Source: Aurelia coerulea
Lineage: Eukaryota; Cnidaria; Scyphozoa; Semaeostomeae; Ulmaridae
Length of the DNA stretch: 64,000 nucleotides
Assembly (NCBI GenBank): GCA_039566865.1
Contig: CM076948.1
Location: 17,805,001-17,869,000, forward strand
Direction of reading: 5' to 3'
This document shows positions 1 to 13,675 of this stretch, one piece after another. Below the pieces are notes generated by a model that was not told the DNA's origin, did no database searches, and saw nothing but the letters and a program-made list of their open reading frames with translations. How positions within the stretch are numbered: the stretch's first letter is position 1; each line of letters begins with the position of its first letter. Made by a program: the position numbers and the translations under genes.

Positions 1-1863
1 TTGATAGTTGAAAGGTGAATCAAGTTAAGCCAATCACTTAAAGTTTTAGCCAAAGCCCATGCAAGCTAGTTTTCAGGAATCCTACATTTGAGATTAAGAT
101 TCTACATTCTACATTATAAATAAATTCTCAAAATCAAGTTATACTTTCCTCCAGACAACGGAGTTCTATTTTTGCAAATCAATTCTCTCTCTCTCTTTGG
201 TTGCACGGATATTTCAAATAGTGGATTGTGATTAAAGAATTGACTCAGTTCAGTGCTAAACCATCACTCAATTTGAATCAGTTAGAAAACATGACGGATA
301 CAGCGTCTGGTTTAAAAAAATAGAACAAAAGATGACTGCGTGCCTTTCATTTGATAATCTCTCGAGATCATCAAATACCATGACATACAATAGGCTATAT
401 TTTGATTGCCCAGACCTCTAACTAAAGTTGCCTTATATCTTCATCATTTGTCTTTTCAAGTGATGTAGATACTCTTAGCTCCAATGCAAAACAGCAACAA
501 CAGCAACAACAATGATAACAGTACGTTTCTTGATTTTGCACCAGAAATTGACATGGAAACAGCTAAAATGGATGAAAATGACCAATAACTGCAAATAAAA
601 GCGATTAAAAACGGATGGAAATGAGTTGAAGGCAACATTTTCGTTTCATTTTGAAAACGGATTTCACTCAATCCGTTGTATTTTAAGCCGCGTTAGTAGA
701 AAGTCTTAATCGAGGTCTTCTCGTCATTTTCAATGTCTGTTATCCAGAGTTTTCCCAAAATTTTTGTAGCCCAATAAGAAGTATTGTGAAAAATGTTGCA
801 GCAATTTTTAAGATATCATCTTCATAAGTCGTCATTTATCCGTGTGTGCATTCTGAACCATTCAAGCCTCGCTTATTTTTTTCCATTATCAGTCAAGAAA
901 GCAGCAGTGGTGAGTCGACAGTTGGCGAGACAGAACAAATTAACAAAAGCCTTGAAGAAGCCGTAAAGCTGCATGAAAACCTACGAGCATGCATGTATTT
1001 TATTTGATCATTTGTACTTGCATTTGTAATTTACCTGTTTTTAATTTGTATTTACTAATTTGTATTTACATGGGCTAGTAAGAAGACAAACCGTTATATG
1101 CAGTTAGTATAGGCTTTTCATGTATTTGCCTGGGCTTGTAACATAGTTTCTATCTCCACTGTCAAATCATATCAAGTCATATCATGAAATAATTAGGCAC
1201 GATACCCTATCTGCTACTACAAATAGTAAATGTTTACTAATTATATAATTCCCGAAAAATATTTAGAAACCTAATGGGTTGCTCTTCCTAGGGGTCGGGC
1301 TTTGATTGCCATTAAGGTAGATGAATACGTCCAACCCCCCCCCCCCCCACAAACCCACAACATCCCAAAAGATGACACCCCACAAGCCCCAACTCGGTCC
1401 AGAAACAGACTAAATCAAGACCCATAAAGCACCACGCCCAGAACACCGCGAGGCCAGAGAGACAAAACGCATTCACCCAGCTCAGCTCATTAGGAGTTGT
1501 TTAACTTCCTTTTTGAAGCAATATAGAGAGGGTGAGTCTCTGTGCTGTTGCGGGATCTCATTAGTCATTCCTTGCTGAGGCTCCTGTAAATTGGAAACTC
1601 TTTTTGGTAAATTCCAATCGAGATTTAGTCATCTTTTCTTAAACACTTATAACTTTGAACTCCTGACGTCATCTTTCCTTAAACAGTTATAAGTTTGAAC
1701 AATCGTACATTATATGTAAGATTTATGCCTTATCTGTTTGTGAGGTCTTCATAATAGTTCTACAAAGTATCATTGTTTGAAATATACCTCTGTCTCAACA
1801 TTCTCTCCATCTAAATATGTTTGCGCAAAATTTGTAGCAGCACAGGTTATGCAAGGCTTCGAC
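1..1863. other. No gene recognised; AT-rich non-coding DNA
   Basis: I see no coding region with recognisable similarity here. The stretch has a poly-C run near 1338 and an imperfect tandem duplication of about 55 bp at roughly 1625-1700, built around TAAACA(C/G)TTATAA(C/G)TTTGAAC. The small reading frame near 456-671 on the minus strand resembles no family I know. Confidence 0.5.
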
Positions 1864-1867
1864 TTAA

Positions 1868-2295
1868 AGGTCAAGTCCGGGGTTTCTACAATTAATGTCA
1901 AAAAGTAGCCTTACCAACTGCCAAGCACTGCTTGTAGCTTTTTTCCGGGTTTTCTTATCTTTTTCTGTTGTAAATTCGTACGACATTTTTCGTAAGTTAG
2001 GCCCAATGTCGTCGCCATTTTGAAAACGCGATAAAATGGCTAACCTCGGTTTGGAGGTTCGATTGTGACGTCGGAAATTACTTGAGAGTTCTATAAGAAA
2101 ACAGCCTCGTTTAGGTCAAAGGCGAAATGGGTGAAATTACGTCATGAATAATGACGTCATTTCGCTCATTTCACAGATTTAAATACACAATTTCGCAGAG
2201 AAAAGACAGAGAAGGTTGGAAAAAGTACTACACACCATTCACAACATTGTGATCTATCATTTTATGAACAATTATTCCAACCCCGGACTTGTCCT
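1868..2295. mobile_element. Non-autonomous TIR element with TTAA target duplication
   Basis: A 428-bp element. The left end reads AGGTCAAGTCCGGGGTT and the right end is its near-perfect inverse, AACCCCGGACTTGTCCT. Both ends abut TTAA (1864-1867 and 2296-2299). A TTAA duplication is typical of the piggyBac and Kolobok superfamilies. There is no transposase frame, so it is a MITE. A small hairpin around GTGAAATTACGTCAT and ATGACGTCATTTCGC lies near 2130-2175. A diverged copy of one end occurs near 13888. Confidence 0.75.
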
Positions 2296-2662
2296 TTAAT
2301 GCTTGTATTTGCCTTAAATCGTGAATGTCATTCTTTCTCCTTGAAATCAGCAACTAACCAAAACTCAATTCCTCAATGTTCCAAAAAGCTTGTCCAGAAT
2401 TTGCTATTCATTATCATATGAATTCTGACATAGAACATTCTGCCTGGTGCTTGGTTTTTATAAGAGAAAATAGTATTTTAAGTTTTGGCTGACAGTATCC
2501 TTTTCATTAGAAAACGACAGTTGATCCAAGAAAAACTTTTGTTTACCATTTTGATAATCAAAGTGTGAATTAGATTGAACTAGTCTCTTGGTTTAGTCAA
2601 CATATCTATATTGAAGCAAATTTTGGGGAAATTCATTATTTGATAGCAAACTTTGTGGATCA

Positions 2663-5600
2663 TACCGGGTGAGTCAAACAAAGGTTAACACGTTTGGTGG
2701 GCTGTGGAACAATACGTACGTGGCCAATATTCAAAACTGAAATGTTAATCTATCAGTCAAAGGCTAACTTAGATGTAAAAAAAGGTTAACACGTTTGGTG
2801 GGCTGTGGAACAATACGTACGTGGCCAATATTCAAAACTGAAATGTTAATCTATCAGTCAAAGGCTAACTTAGACGTAAAAAAAGGTTAACACGTTTGGT
2901 GGGCTGTGGAACAATACGTACGTGGCCAATATTCAAAACTGAAATGTTAATCTATCAGTCAAAGGCTAACTTAGATGTAAAAAAAGGTTAACACGTTTGG
3001 TGGGCTGTGGAACAATAAGTGCGTGGCCAATATTCAAAACTGAAATGTTAATCTATCAGTCAAAGGCTAACTTAGACGTAAAAAAAGGTTAACACGTTTG
3101 GTGGGCTGTGGAACAATAAGTGCGTGGCCAATATTCAAAACTGAAATGTTAATCTATCAGTCAAAGGATAACTTAGATGTAAAAAAAGGTTAACACGTTT
3201 GGTGGGCTGTGGTACAATAAGTGCGTGGCCAATATTCAAAGCTGAAATGTTAATCTATCAGTCAAAGGCTAACTTAGATGTAAAAAAAGGTTAACACGTT
3301 TGGTGGGCTGTGGAACAATAAGTGCGTGGCCAATATTCAAAACTGAAATGTTAATCTATCAGTCAAAGGCTAACTTAGACGTAAAAAAAGGTTAACACGT
3401 TTGGTGGGCTGTGGTACAATAAGTGCGTGGCCAATATTCAAAACTGAAATGTTAATCTATCAGTCAAAGGCTAACTTAGATGTAAAAAAAGGTTAACACG
3501 TTTGGTGGGATGTGGTACAATAAGTGCGTGGCCAATATTCAAAACTGAAATGTTAATCTATCAGTCAAAGGCTAACTTAGACGTAAAAAAAGGTTAACAC
3601 GTTTGGTGGGCTGTGGAACAATAAGTGCGTGGCCAATATTCAAAAGTGAAATGTTAATCTATCAGTCAAAGGATAACTTAGATGTAAAAAAAGGTTAACA
3701 CGTTTGGTGGGCTGTGGAACAATAAGTGCGTGGCCAATATTCAAATCTGAAATGTTAATCTATCAGTCAAAGGATAACTTAGATGTAAAAAAGGTTAACA
3801 CGTTTGGTGGGCTGTGGTACAAAAAGTGCGTGGCCAATATTCAAAGCTGAAATGTTAATCTATCAGTCAAAGGATAACTTAGATGTAAAAAAAGGTTAAC
3901 ACGTTTGGTGGGCTGTGGTACAATAAGTGCGTGGCCAATATTCAAAAGTGAAATGTTAATCTATCAGTCAAAGGCTAACTTAGACGTAAAAAAAGGTTAA
4001 CACGTTTGGTGGGCTGTGGTACAATAAGTGCGTGGCCAATATTCAAAACTGAAATGTTAATCTATCAGTCAAAGGCTAACTTAGATGTAAAAAAAGGTTA
4101 ACACGTTTGGTGGGCTGTGGTACAATAAGTGCGTGGCCAATATTCAAAACTGAAATGTTAATCTATCAGTCAAAGGCTAACGTAGACGTAAAAAAAGGTT
4201 AACACGTTTGGTGGGCTGTGGAACAATAAGTGAGTGGCCAATATTCAAAACTGAAATGTTAATCTATCAGTCAAAGGATAACTTAGATGTAAAAAAAGGT
4301 TAACACGTTTGGTGGGCTGTGGAACAATAAGTGCGTGGCCAATATTCAAATCTGAAATGTTAATCTATCAGTCAAAGGATAACTTAGATGTAAAAAAGGT
4401 TAACACGTTTGGTGGGCTGTGGTACAATAAGTGCGTGGCCAATATTCAAAACTGAAATGTTAATCTATCAGTCAAAGGCTAACTTAGATGTAAAAAAAGG
4501 TTAACACGTTTGGTGGGCTGTGGTACAATAAGTGCGTGGCCAATATTCAAAAGTGAAATGTTAATCTATCAGTCAAAGGCTAACTTAGACGTAAAAAAAG
4601 GTTAACACGTTTGGTGGGCTGTGGAACAATAAGTGCGTGGCCAATATTCAAAACTGAAATGTTAATCTATCAGTCAAAGGATAACTTAAATGTAAAAAAA
4701 GGTTAACACGTTTGGTGGGCTGTGGTATAATAAGTGCGTGGCCAATATTCAAAACTGAAATGTTAATCTATCAGTCAAAGGATAACTTAGATGTAAAAAA
4801 AGGTTAACACGTTTGGTGGGCTGTGGTACAATAAGTGCGTGGCCGATATTCAAAACTGAAATGTTAATCTATCAGTCAAAGGATAACTTAGATGTAAAAA
4901 AAGGTTAACACGTTTGGTGGGCTGTGGTACAATAAGTGCGTGGCCAATATTCAAAACTGAAATGTTAATCTATCAGTCAAAGGCTAACTTAGACGTAAAA
5001 AAAGGTTAACACGTTTGGTGGGCTGTGGAACAATAAGTGCGTGGCCAATATTCAAAACTGAAATGTTAATCTATCAGTCAAAGGCTAACTTAGACGTAAA
5101 AAAAGGTTAACACGTTTGGTGGGCTGTGGAACAATAAGTGCGTGGCCAATATTCAAAACTGAAATGTTAATCTATCAGTCAAAGGATAACTTAGATGTAA
5201 AAAAAGGTTAACACGTTTGGTGGGCTGTGGTACAATAAGTGCGTGGCCAATATTCAAAACTGAAATGTTAATCTATCAGTCAAAGGATAACTTAGATGTA
5301 AAAAAAGGTTAACACGTTTGGTGGGCTGTGGTTCAATAAGTGCGTGGCCAATATTCAAAACTTAAATGTTAATCTATCAGTCAAAGGATAACTTGATGTA
5401 AAAAAAGGTTAACACGTTTGGTGGGCTGTGGTACAATAAGTGCGTGGCCAATATTCAAAACTGAAATGTTAATCTATCAGTCAAAGGATAACTTAGATGT
5501 AAAAAAAGGTTAACACGTTTGGTGGGCTGTGGAACAATAAGTACGTGGCCAATATTCAAAACTGAAATGTTAATCTATCAGTCAAAGGCTAACTTAGATG

Positions 5601-8600
5601 TAAAAAAAGGTTAACACGTTTGGTAGGCTGTGGTACAATAAGTGCGTGGCCAATATTCAAAACTGAAATGTTAATCTATCAGTCAAAGGATAACTTAGAT
5701 GTAAAAAAGGTTAACACGTTTGGTGGGCTGTGGTACAATAAGTGCGTGGCCAATATTCAAAACTGAAATGTTAATCTATCAGTCAAAGGCTAACTTAGAT
5801 GTAAAAAAAGGTTAACACGTTTGGTGGGCTGTGGAACAATAAGTGCGTGGCCAATATTCAAAACTGAAATGTTAATCTATCAGTCAAAGGATAACTTGAT
5901 GTAAAAAAAGGTTAACACGTTTGGTGGGCTGTGGTACAATAAGTGCGTGGCCAATATTCAAAACTGAAATGTTAATCTATCAGTCAAAGGATAACTTAGA
6001 TGTAAAAAAAGGTTAACACGTTTGGTGGGCTGTGGAACAATAAGTACGTGGCCAATATTCAAAACTGAAATGTTAATCTATCAGTCAAAGGATAACTTAG
6101 ATGTAAAAAAAGGTTAACACGTTTGGTGGGCTGTGGAACAATAAGTACGTGGCCAATATTCAAAACTGAAATGTTAATCTATCAGTCAAAGGATAACTTA
6201 GATGTAAAAAAAGGTCAACACGTTTGGTGGGCTGTGGAACAATAAGTACGTGGCCAATATTCAAAACTGAAATGTTAATCTATCAGTCAAAGGCTAACTT
6301 AGATGTAAAAAAAGGTTAACACGTTTGGTGGGCTGTGGTACAATAAGTGCGTGGCCAATATTCAAAAGTGAAATGTTAATCTATCAGTCAAAGGCTAACT
6401 TGATGTAAAAAAAGGTTAACACGTTTGGTGGGCTGTGGAACAATAAGTACGTGGCCAATATTCAAAACTGAAATGTTAATTTATCAGTCAAAGGATAACT
6501 TGATGTAAAAAAAGGTTAACACGTTTGGTGGGCTGTGGAACAATAAGTACGTGGCCAATATTCAAAACTGAAATGTTAATCTATCAGTCAAAGGATAACT
6601 TAGATGTAAAAAAAGGTTAACACGTTTGGTGGGCTGTGGAACAATAAGTACGTGGCCAATATTCAAAACTGAAATGTTAATCTATCAGTCAAAGGATAAC
6701 TTAGATGTAAAAAAAGGTTAACACGTTTGGTGGGCTGTGGAACAATAAGTACGTGGCCAATATTCAAAACTGAAATGTTAATCTATCAGTCAAAGGCTAA
6801 CTTAGATGTAAAAAAAGGTTAACACGTTTGGTGGGCTGTGGAACAATAAGTGCGTGGCCAATATTCAAAACTGAAATGTTAATCTATCAGTCAAAGGCTA
6901 ACTTAGATGTAAAAAAAGGTTAACACGTTTGGTGGGCTGTGGAACAATAAGTGCGTGGCCAATATTCAAAACTGAAATGTTAATCTATCAGTCAAAGGAT
7001 AACTTAAATGTAAAAAAAGGTTAACACGTTTGGTGGGCTGTGGTATAATAAGTGCGTGGCCAATATTCAAAACTGAAATGTTAATCTATCAGTCAAAGGA
7101 TAACTTAGATGTAAAAAAAGGTTAACACGTTTGGTGGGCTGTGGTACAATAAGTGCGTGGCCGATATTCAAAACTGAAATGTTAATCTATCAGTCAAAGG
7201 ATAACTTAGATGTAAAAAAAGGTTAACACGTTTGGTGGGCTGTGGTACAATAAGTGCGTGGCCAATATTCAAAACTGAAATGTTAATCTATCAGTCAAAG
7301 GCTAACTTAGACGTAAAAAAAGGTTAACACGTTTGGTGGGCTGTGGAACAATAAGTGCGTGGCCAATATTCAAAACTGAAATGTTAATCTATCAGTCAAA
7401 GGCTAACTTAGACGTAAAAAAAGGTTAACACGTTTGGTGGGCTGTGGAACAATAAGTGCGTGGCCAATATTCAAAACTGAAATGTTAATCTATCAGTCAA
7501 AGGATAACTTAGATGTAAAAAAAGGTTAACACGTTTGGTGGGCTGTGGTACAATAAGTGCGTGGCCAATATTCAAAACTGAAATGTTAATCTATCAGTCA
7601 AAGGATAACTTAGATGTAAAAAAAGGTTAACACGTTTGGTGGGCTGTGGAACAATAAGTGCGTGGCCAATATTCAAAACTGAAATGTTAATCTATCAGTC
7701 AAAGGATAACTTAAATGTAAAAAAAGGTTAACACGTTTGGTGGGCTGTGGTATAATAAGTGCGTGGCCAATATTCAAAACTGAAATGTTAATCTATCAGT
7801 CAAAGGATAACTTAGATGTAAAAAAAGGTTAACACGTTTGGTGGGCTGTGGTACAATAAGTGCGTGGCCGATATTCAAAACTGAAATGTTAATCTATCAG
7901 TCAAAGGATAACTTAGATGTAAAAAAAGGTTAACACGTTTGGTGGGCTGTGGTACAATAAGTGCGTGGCCAATATTCAAAACTGAAATGTTAATCTATCA
8001 GTCAAAGGCTAACTTAGACGTAAAAAAAGGTTAACACGTTTGGTGGGCTGTGGAACAATAAGTGCGTGGCCAATAGTCAAAACTGAAATGTTAATCTATC
8101 AGTCAAAGGCTAACTTAGATGTAAAAAAAGGTTAACACGTTTGGTGGGCTGTGGAACAATAAGTGCGTGGCCAATATTCAAAACTGAAATGTTAATCTAT
8201 CAGTCAAAGGCTAACTTAGATGTAAAAAAAGGTTAACACGTTTGGTGGGCTGTGGTACAATAAGTGCGTGGCCAATATTCAAAACTGAAATGTTAATCTA
8301 TCAGTCAAAGGATAACTTAGATGTAAAAAAAGGTTAACACGTTTGGTGGGCTGTGGAACAATAAGTGCGTGGCCAATATTCAAAACTGAAATGTTAATCT
8401 ATCAGTCAAAGGATAACTTAGATGTAAAAAAAGGTTAACACGTTTGGTGGGCTGTGGTACAATAAGTGCGTGGCCAATATTCAAAACTGAAATGTTAATC
8501 TATCAGTCAAAGGCTAACTTAGATGTAAAAAAAGGTTAACACGTTTGGTGGGCTGTGGAACAATAAGTACGTAGCCAATATTCAAAACTGAAATGTTAAT

Positions 8601-11600
8601 CTATCAGTCAAAGGCTAACTTAGATGTAAAAAAAGGTTAACACGTTTGGTGGGCTGTGGTACAATAAGTGCGTGGCCAATATTCAAAACTGAAATGTTAA
8701 TCTATCAGTCAAAGGATAACTTAGATGTAAAAAAGGTTAACACGTTTGGTGGGCTGTGGTACAATAAGTGCGTGGCCAATATTCAAAACTGAAATGTTAA
8801 TCTATCAGTCAAAGGCTAACTTAGATGTAAAAAAAGGTTAACACGTTTGGTGGGCTGTGGAACAATAAGTGCGTGGCCAATATTCAAAACTGAAATGTTA
8901 ATCTATCAGTCGAAGGATAACTTGATGTAAAAAAAGGTTAACACGTTTGGTGGGCTGTGGTACAATAAGTGCGTGGCCAATATTCAAAACTGAAATGTTA
9001 ATCTATCAGTCAAAGGATAACTTAGATGTAAAAAAAGGTTAACACGTTTGGTGGGCTGTGGAACAATAAGTACGTGGCCAATATTCAAAACTGAAATGTT
9101 AATCTATCAGTCAAAGGATAACTTAGATGTAGAAAAAGGTTAACATGTTTGGTGGGCTGTGGAACAATAAGTACGTGGCCAATATTCAAAACTGAAATGT
9201 TAATCTATCAGTCAAAGGATAACTTAGATGTAAAAAAAGGTCAACACGTTTGGTGGGCTGTGGAACAATATGTACGTGGCCAATATTCAAAACTGAAATG
9301 TTAATCTATCAGTCAAAGGATAACTTAGATGTAAAAAAAGGTTAACACGTTTGGTGGGCTGTGGTACAATAAGTGCGTGGCCAATATTCAAAAGTGAAAT
9401 GTTAATCTATCAGTCAAAGGATAACTTGATGTAAAAAAAGGTTAACACGTTTGGTGGGCTGTGGAACAATAAGTACGTGGCCAATATTCAAAACTGAAAT
9501 GTTAATCTATCAGTCAAAGGATAACTTGATGTAAAAAAAGGTTAACACGTTTGGTGGGCTGTGGAACAATAAGTACGTGGCCAATATTCAAAACTGAAAT
9601 GTTAATCTATCAGTCAAAGGATAACTTAGATGTAAAAAAAGGTTAACACGTTTGGTGGGCTGTGGAACAATAAGTACGTGGCCAATATTCAAAACTGAAA
9701 TGTTAATCTATCAGTCAAAGGATAACTTAGATGTAAAAAAAGGTTAACACGTTTGGTGGGCTGTGGAACAATAAGTACGTGGCCAATATTCAAAACAGAA
9801 ATGTTAATCTATCAGTCAAAGGCTAACTTAGATGTAAAAAAGGTTAACACGTTTGGTGGGCTGTGGAACAATAAGTGCGTGGCCAATATTCAAAACTGAA
9901 ATGTTAATCTATCAGTCAAAGGATAACTTGATGTAAAAAAAGGTTAACACGTTTGGTGGGCTGTGGTACAATAAGTGCGTGGCCAATATTCAAAACTGAA
10001 ATGTTAATCTATCAGTCGAAGGATAACTTGATGTAAAAAAAGGTTAACACGTTTGGTGGGCTGTGGTACAATAAGTGCGTGGCCAATATTCAAAACTGAA
10101 ATGTTAATCTATCAGTCAAAGGATAACTTAGAAGTAAAAAAAGGTTAACACGTTTGGTGGGCTGTGGAACAGTAAGTACGTGGCCAATATTCAAAACTGA
10201 AATGTTAATCTATCAGTCAAAGGATAACTTAGATGTAAAAAAAGGTTAACACGTTTGGTGGGCTGTGGAACAATAAGTACGTGGCCAATATTCAAAACTG
10301 AAATGTTAATTTATCAGTCAAAGGATAACTTGATGTAAAAAAAGGTTAACACGTTTGGTGGGCTGTGGAACAATAAGTACGTGGCCAATATTCAAAACTG
10401 AAATGTTAATCTATCAGTCAAAGGATAACTTAGATGTAAAAAAAGGTTAACACGTTTGGTGGGCTGTGGTACAATAAGTGCGTGGCCAATATTCAAAGTG
10501 AAATGTTAATCTATCAGTCAAAGGATAACTTGATGTAAAAAAAGGTTAACACGTTTGGTGGGCTGTGGAACAATAAGTACGTGGCCAATATTCAAAACTG
10601 AAATGTTAATCTATCAGTCAAAGGATAACTTGATGTAAAAAAAGGTTAACACGTTTGGTGGGCTGTGGAACAATAAGTACGTGGCCAATATTCAAAACTG
10701 AAATGTTAATCTATCAGTCAAAGGATAACTTAGATGTAAAAAAAGGTTAACACGTTTGGTGGGCTGTGGAACAATAAGTACGTGGCCAATATTCAAAACT
10801 GAAATGTTAATCTATCAGTCAAAGGATAACTTAGATGTAAAAAAAGGTTAACACGTTTGGTGGGCTGTGGTACAATAAGTGCGTGGCCAATATTCAAAAC
10901 TGAAATGTTAATCTATCAGTCAAAGGATAACTTAGATGTAAAAAAAGGTTAACACGTTTGGTGGGCTGTGGTACAATAAGTGCGTGGCCAATATTCAAAA
11001 GTAAAGTGTTAATCTATCAGTCAAAGGCTAACTTAGATGTGAATCTTTTGTTTGGTAAAATTTCTCATATTTTAGACCTAGTAATTAGGAAAATGCTAGT
11101 ATGGGGCTTTTATGAGAACAAAAATTCCACGTTTGATTCTGGTTCATCATTTTCTTATCATAGAAATTTAAATTTAATATAATTCACAGTTTTAGAAATA
11201 CCATAATTTAGATTTCAATAGCAAATAAATCATGGACCAGAATTGAACATGAAATTCCCAAACAAACCCCTTACCAGACTGAGTACATTAAAAAACAAAC
11301 AGGTTAAATTGATTGTGGGTGCTGGTGTGCTGCCCGGGTGAGGGGATGTGGTTTCTTTATCCTTTCGCTTGGGCGGCATGTTGGCGTCCGTGGAGTCAGT
11401 CAATAAAATCAATTTGAAATAACGAAATCATCTTGCAGCTCTCCTGCCTATCTTCCACACAGTACCACACCAAACCCCCAAATTTTCCAAAGTGCTGGAA
11501 TTTCGTCGTAATTGTACCGTCCAGTTGCGATTTGATGGTACAAAACTGGTCTATGATATATAAGGGTTAGACCCGTTGCATGGTTTGGTGTGGAACTGCC

Positions 11601-12010
11601 AGTCCTCTTCTTTTCTTTTGACCGTTTGTATGTTTTTTTACCTGTATTGCTTTATTTTTCTATTTTGTTTAAGAAGCTGTATTTGTAAAATTGTATTCAA
11701 AATAGAAAGATGAAGACAGATAGAAAAAATATGAATAGAAGACAAACCCCCTTACGAAACAAAATTTTCACATCTAATTTAACCTTTCCCTTTGACTGAT
11801 AAATTAGCATTTTAGAATATCGGTCTGGTACGTGTTTTGCCACAGCCCACCAAACCTATTAATATTGTTTTTTGCTCATCTGGTAGATTAAAGATGGATG
11901 TCAAAATTAAGTTAAAGTCTTATTTGGACAACAGAGTGAAAAATTTTCAAATCAGTTTGGGTGTGTTCAATATCTCAGACAATTGATAATTCTTCTTTAC
12001 TCACCCGGTA
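2663..12010. mobile_element. Candidate 9.3-kb TIR transposon containing the satellite array
   Basis: The left boundary is TACCGGGTGAGT (2663-2674) and the right boundary is its exact inverse, ACTCACCCGGTA (11999-12010). The outermost TA on each side may be the target duplication of a Tc1/mariner-like element. The same end sequence occurs near 25095 and, inverted, at 61500, so it is a dispersed TIR family. Just inside the left TIR the 101-bp satellite begins. Inside the right TIR, at about 11772-11866, lies one diverged satellite unit in reverse orientation. That is expected if the satellite unit was originally part of the inverted subterminal sequence. No transposase was found. Confidence 0.6.
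2683..11036 (+). repeat. 101-bp satellite array, about 83 copies
   Basis: Head-to-tail repeats begin with GGTTAACACGTTTGGTGGGC and end with a run of seven As. Successive unit starts at 2683, 2784, 2885 and 2986 give a period of 101 bp; some later units are 98-100 bp. Variants are limited to a few diagnostic positions (GAACAA/GTACAA, AGTGC/AGTAC, GGATAAC/GGCTAAC, TTAGATG/TTGATG, GACGT). Long blocks of units share the same ordered variants, which shows block-wise duplication. I see no spacers and no coding capacity. Confidence 0.97.
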
Positions 12011-12974
12011 AATCTGACAGGAAAAGTACAGTGCAGGTACAGGTACTAAAAAAGTACAGGTACTAAAAATACCTTCATATTTTGACTGCAAACTGCAAGG
12101 AAAATGTGATATCCTTGTCTTGCAAACTTTTAAAAGAGCCAGGGTATCAAAAGACCTAATTATATTCAGAAATTTGGTACGCTGCTTTTTCCCGCCAGTA
12201 TTATTATCATTATTACTTTCTTTGTGGTAAGCGTTTAAAAATAGCTATGTTGCTGCTAATTGATGCCTACCTACTAAACAAAACAAAAATAGTTATTAAA
12301 TACAAAGTAAAATAATCCTAGTTAGTTAATTGAACAGTAAATGGTATATACAAACATATGATACAATATTTCCTGCGAGTTTTCATTGTAAACAAAACGA
12401 GATCAATTCAAGAACCCAACCTGCGCTACAAACGTTTTGCATAAACGACAGTTACATTTATCGCCCTTCCACTCCTTTATGCGTTTTTAAACATGGAAAT
12501 ATTCAATGACTGTTTAGTGTCATTTGAGAGTCCATGCCGTATAACAATAATAATAACAATAAATAATTACTTTCTTTAAGGTTGACGTAGTGTATAGCAC
12601 TAGGCTAACTAATGCCAACCATTATTAATAAATACCAAAATAAAATTTACAATAAAATCTTTACATAATGTACAGTTGCTTGAAAGATTCCAAAACTTAA
12701 TTTCTCTTTTAAAATACTCTACAGATCGGGACTCTTTTATATGCAATGGCAAATCTCACCACAGAGATTCTGCCCCAGAAAACTCACAGTTTTTAACACA
12801 TAGGCTGTAGTCATAAGTTTGTGTGCATAGATGTTGCTCGTAACCCTTAAGTTGTAATGTATTTCTCTCTCTGCAAAAATTTCTTTCATAAAACAAGGAT
12901 TTAGATTCATCCTTGTTCGGTAAATTTCAGTGACAAGATACTGTAGATTTCGTTGGTGACTGAGTGGTCTGTAA
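11037..12974. other. Flank of the satellite array and AT-rich non-coding DNA
   Basis: The last satellite unit grades into unique sequence at about 11037. An inverted diverged satellite unit lies at about 11772-11866 (TTTGACTGATAAATTAGC, then CCACAGCCCACCAAACC). A TIR ends at 12010, followed by a short duplication of CAGGTACTAAAAA near 12042-12070. From 12100 to 12970 I see AT-rich DNA without a recognisable gene. Confidence 0.6.
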
Positions 12975-13460
12975 TTAACAGTTCTTCAAAACTTGAGGTC
13001 CGATCATGATACGCTGTTCGTAATGCTCTTTCGTGAATGGGGTTAATTTGTGCATTCCATCATGAGACATCCATATCAATGGACAGTAGCTAAATTGTGA
13101 CATTACGAAAGCTTTCATGACTTTCCTGATTTTTTCTTCAGGCATATACGTAGAGGCTCTTGCAAGAGCATGTAGCTTCTGGCTTGCTTTCGTACACACC
13201 ATGAGCTTTTGGTCAATTACCACGCCCAACAATTTTTCTTCTTTACTCTCTTTAATGGCAGAGGAGCCAACTCTTATTGAGATTTCAGTTTCTTTCTCCC
13301 CAAATACAAGGAGATGGCATTTCTCCTCGTTTAATTTCATGCAGTTTTGTTCAAACCAATTGCTCAGTTCAACAGTATCATTTTCCAGCTTTAAACAACC
13401 TCCCGTAACTCTTGATGAGAAAAATAGATTGTCGTATCGTCTGCATAATTACAGATTTCG
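12975..13460 (-). pseudogene. LINE reverse transcriptase relic (CR1/L2-like)
   Basis: Read on the minus strand, a conceptual peptide carries the RT active-site motif YADDTTIYFS near 13425-13455. After one frameshift it continues with NWFEQNCMKLNEEKCHLLVF and a thumb-like stretch that includes EEKLLGVVIDQKL and SQFSYCPLIWM. The YADD box followed by an N-W-F...MKLN-KC segment is typical of LINE polymerases of the CR1/L2/Jockey group. Only about 160 residues are present, with at least one frameshift. The 5' part is lost and a palindromic MITE (13550-13675) sits just upstream, so this is a dead fragment. The plus-strand frames over it are shadows. Confidence 0.85.
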
Positions 13461-13549
13461 TAAGTTGTCGCAAAAGGATTTCAAACGTTATTGGAGATAT
13501 GGCAAATTTTTGTTGTGCAAGTTGTACGTCGATTATATCAATAAAAAGC

Positions 13550-13675
13550 ATAAATTCATTTAAATATTCGACTTCGTACGAAGACTAAGATATTAACAAA
13601 TTAAGATATTAATTATTGGCACCATTTCTATCATATCTTAGTCTTCGTACAAAGTCAAATTTTTAAATGAATTTA
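13550..13675. mobile_element. Small palindromic MITE
   Basis: A 126-bp foldback. AAATTCATTTAAATATTCGA at the left is mirrored by CAAATTTTTAAATGAATTTA at the right, and the inner arms GACTTCGTACGAAGACTAAG and CTTAGTCTTCGTAC also pair. It lies next to the LINE relic. Confidence 0.6.

Noticed and set aside
2683..11036. CRISPR-like array
   Set aside because: Units of 101 bp follow each other without variable spacers, the whole unit is repeated, and the context is eukaryotic: a satellite.
13117..13563. 148-codon plus-strand reading frame
   Set aside because: It is the antisense shadow of the LINE reverse transcriptase relic on the minus strand.
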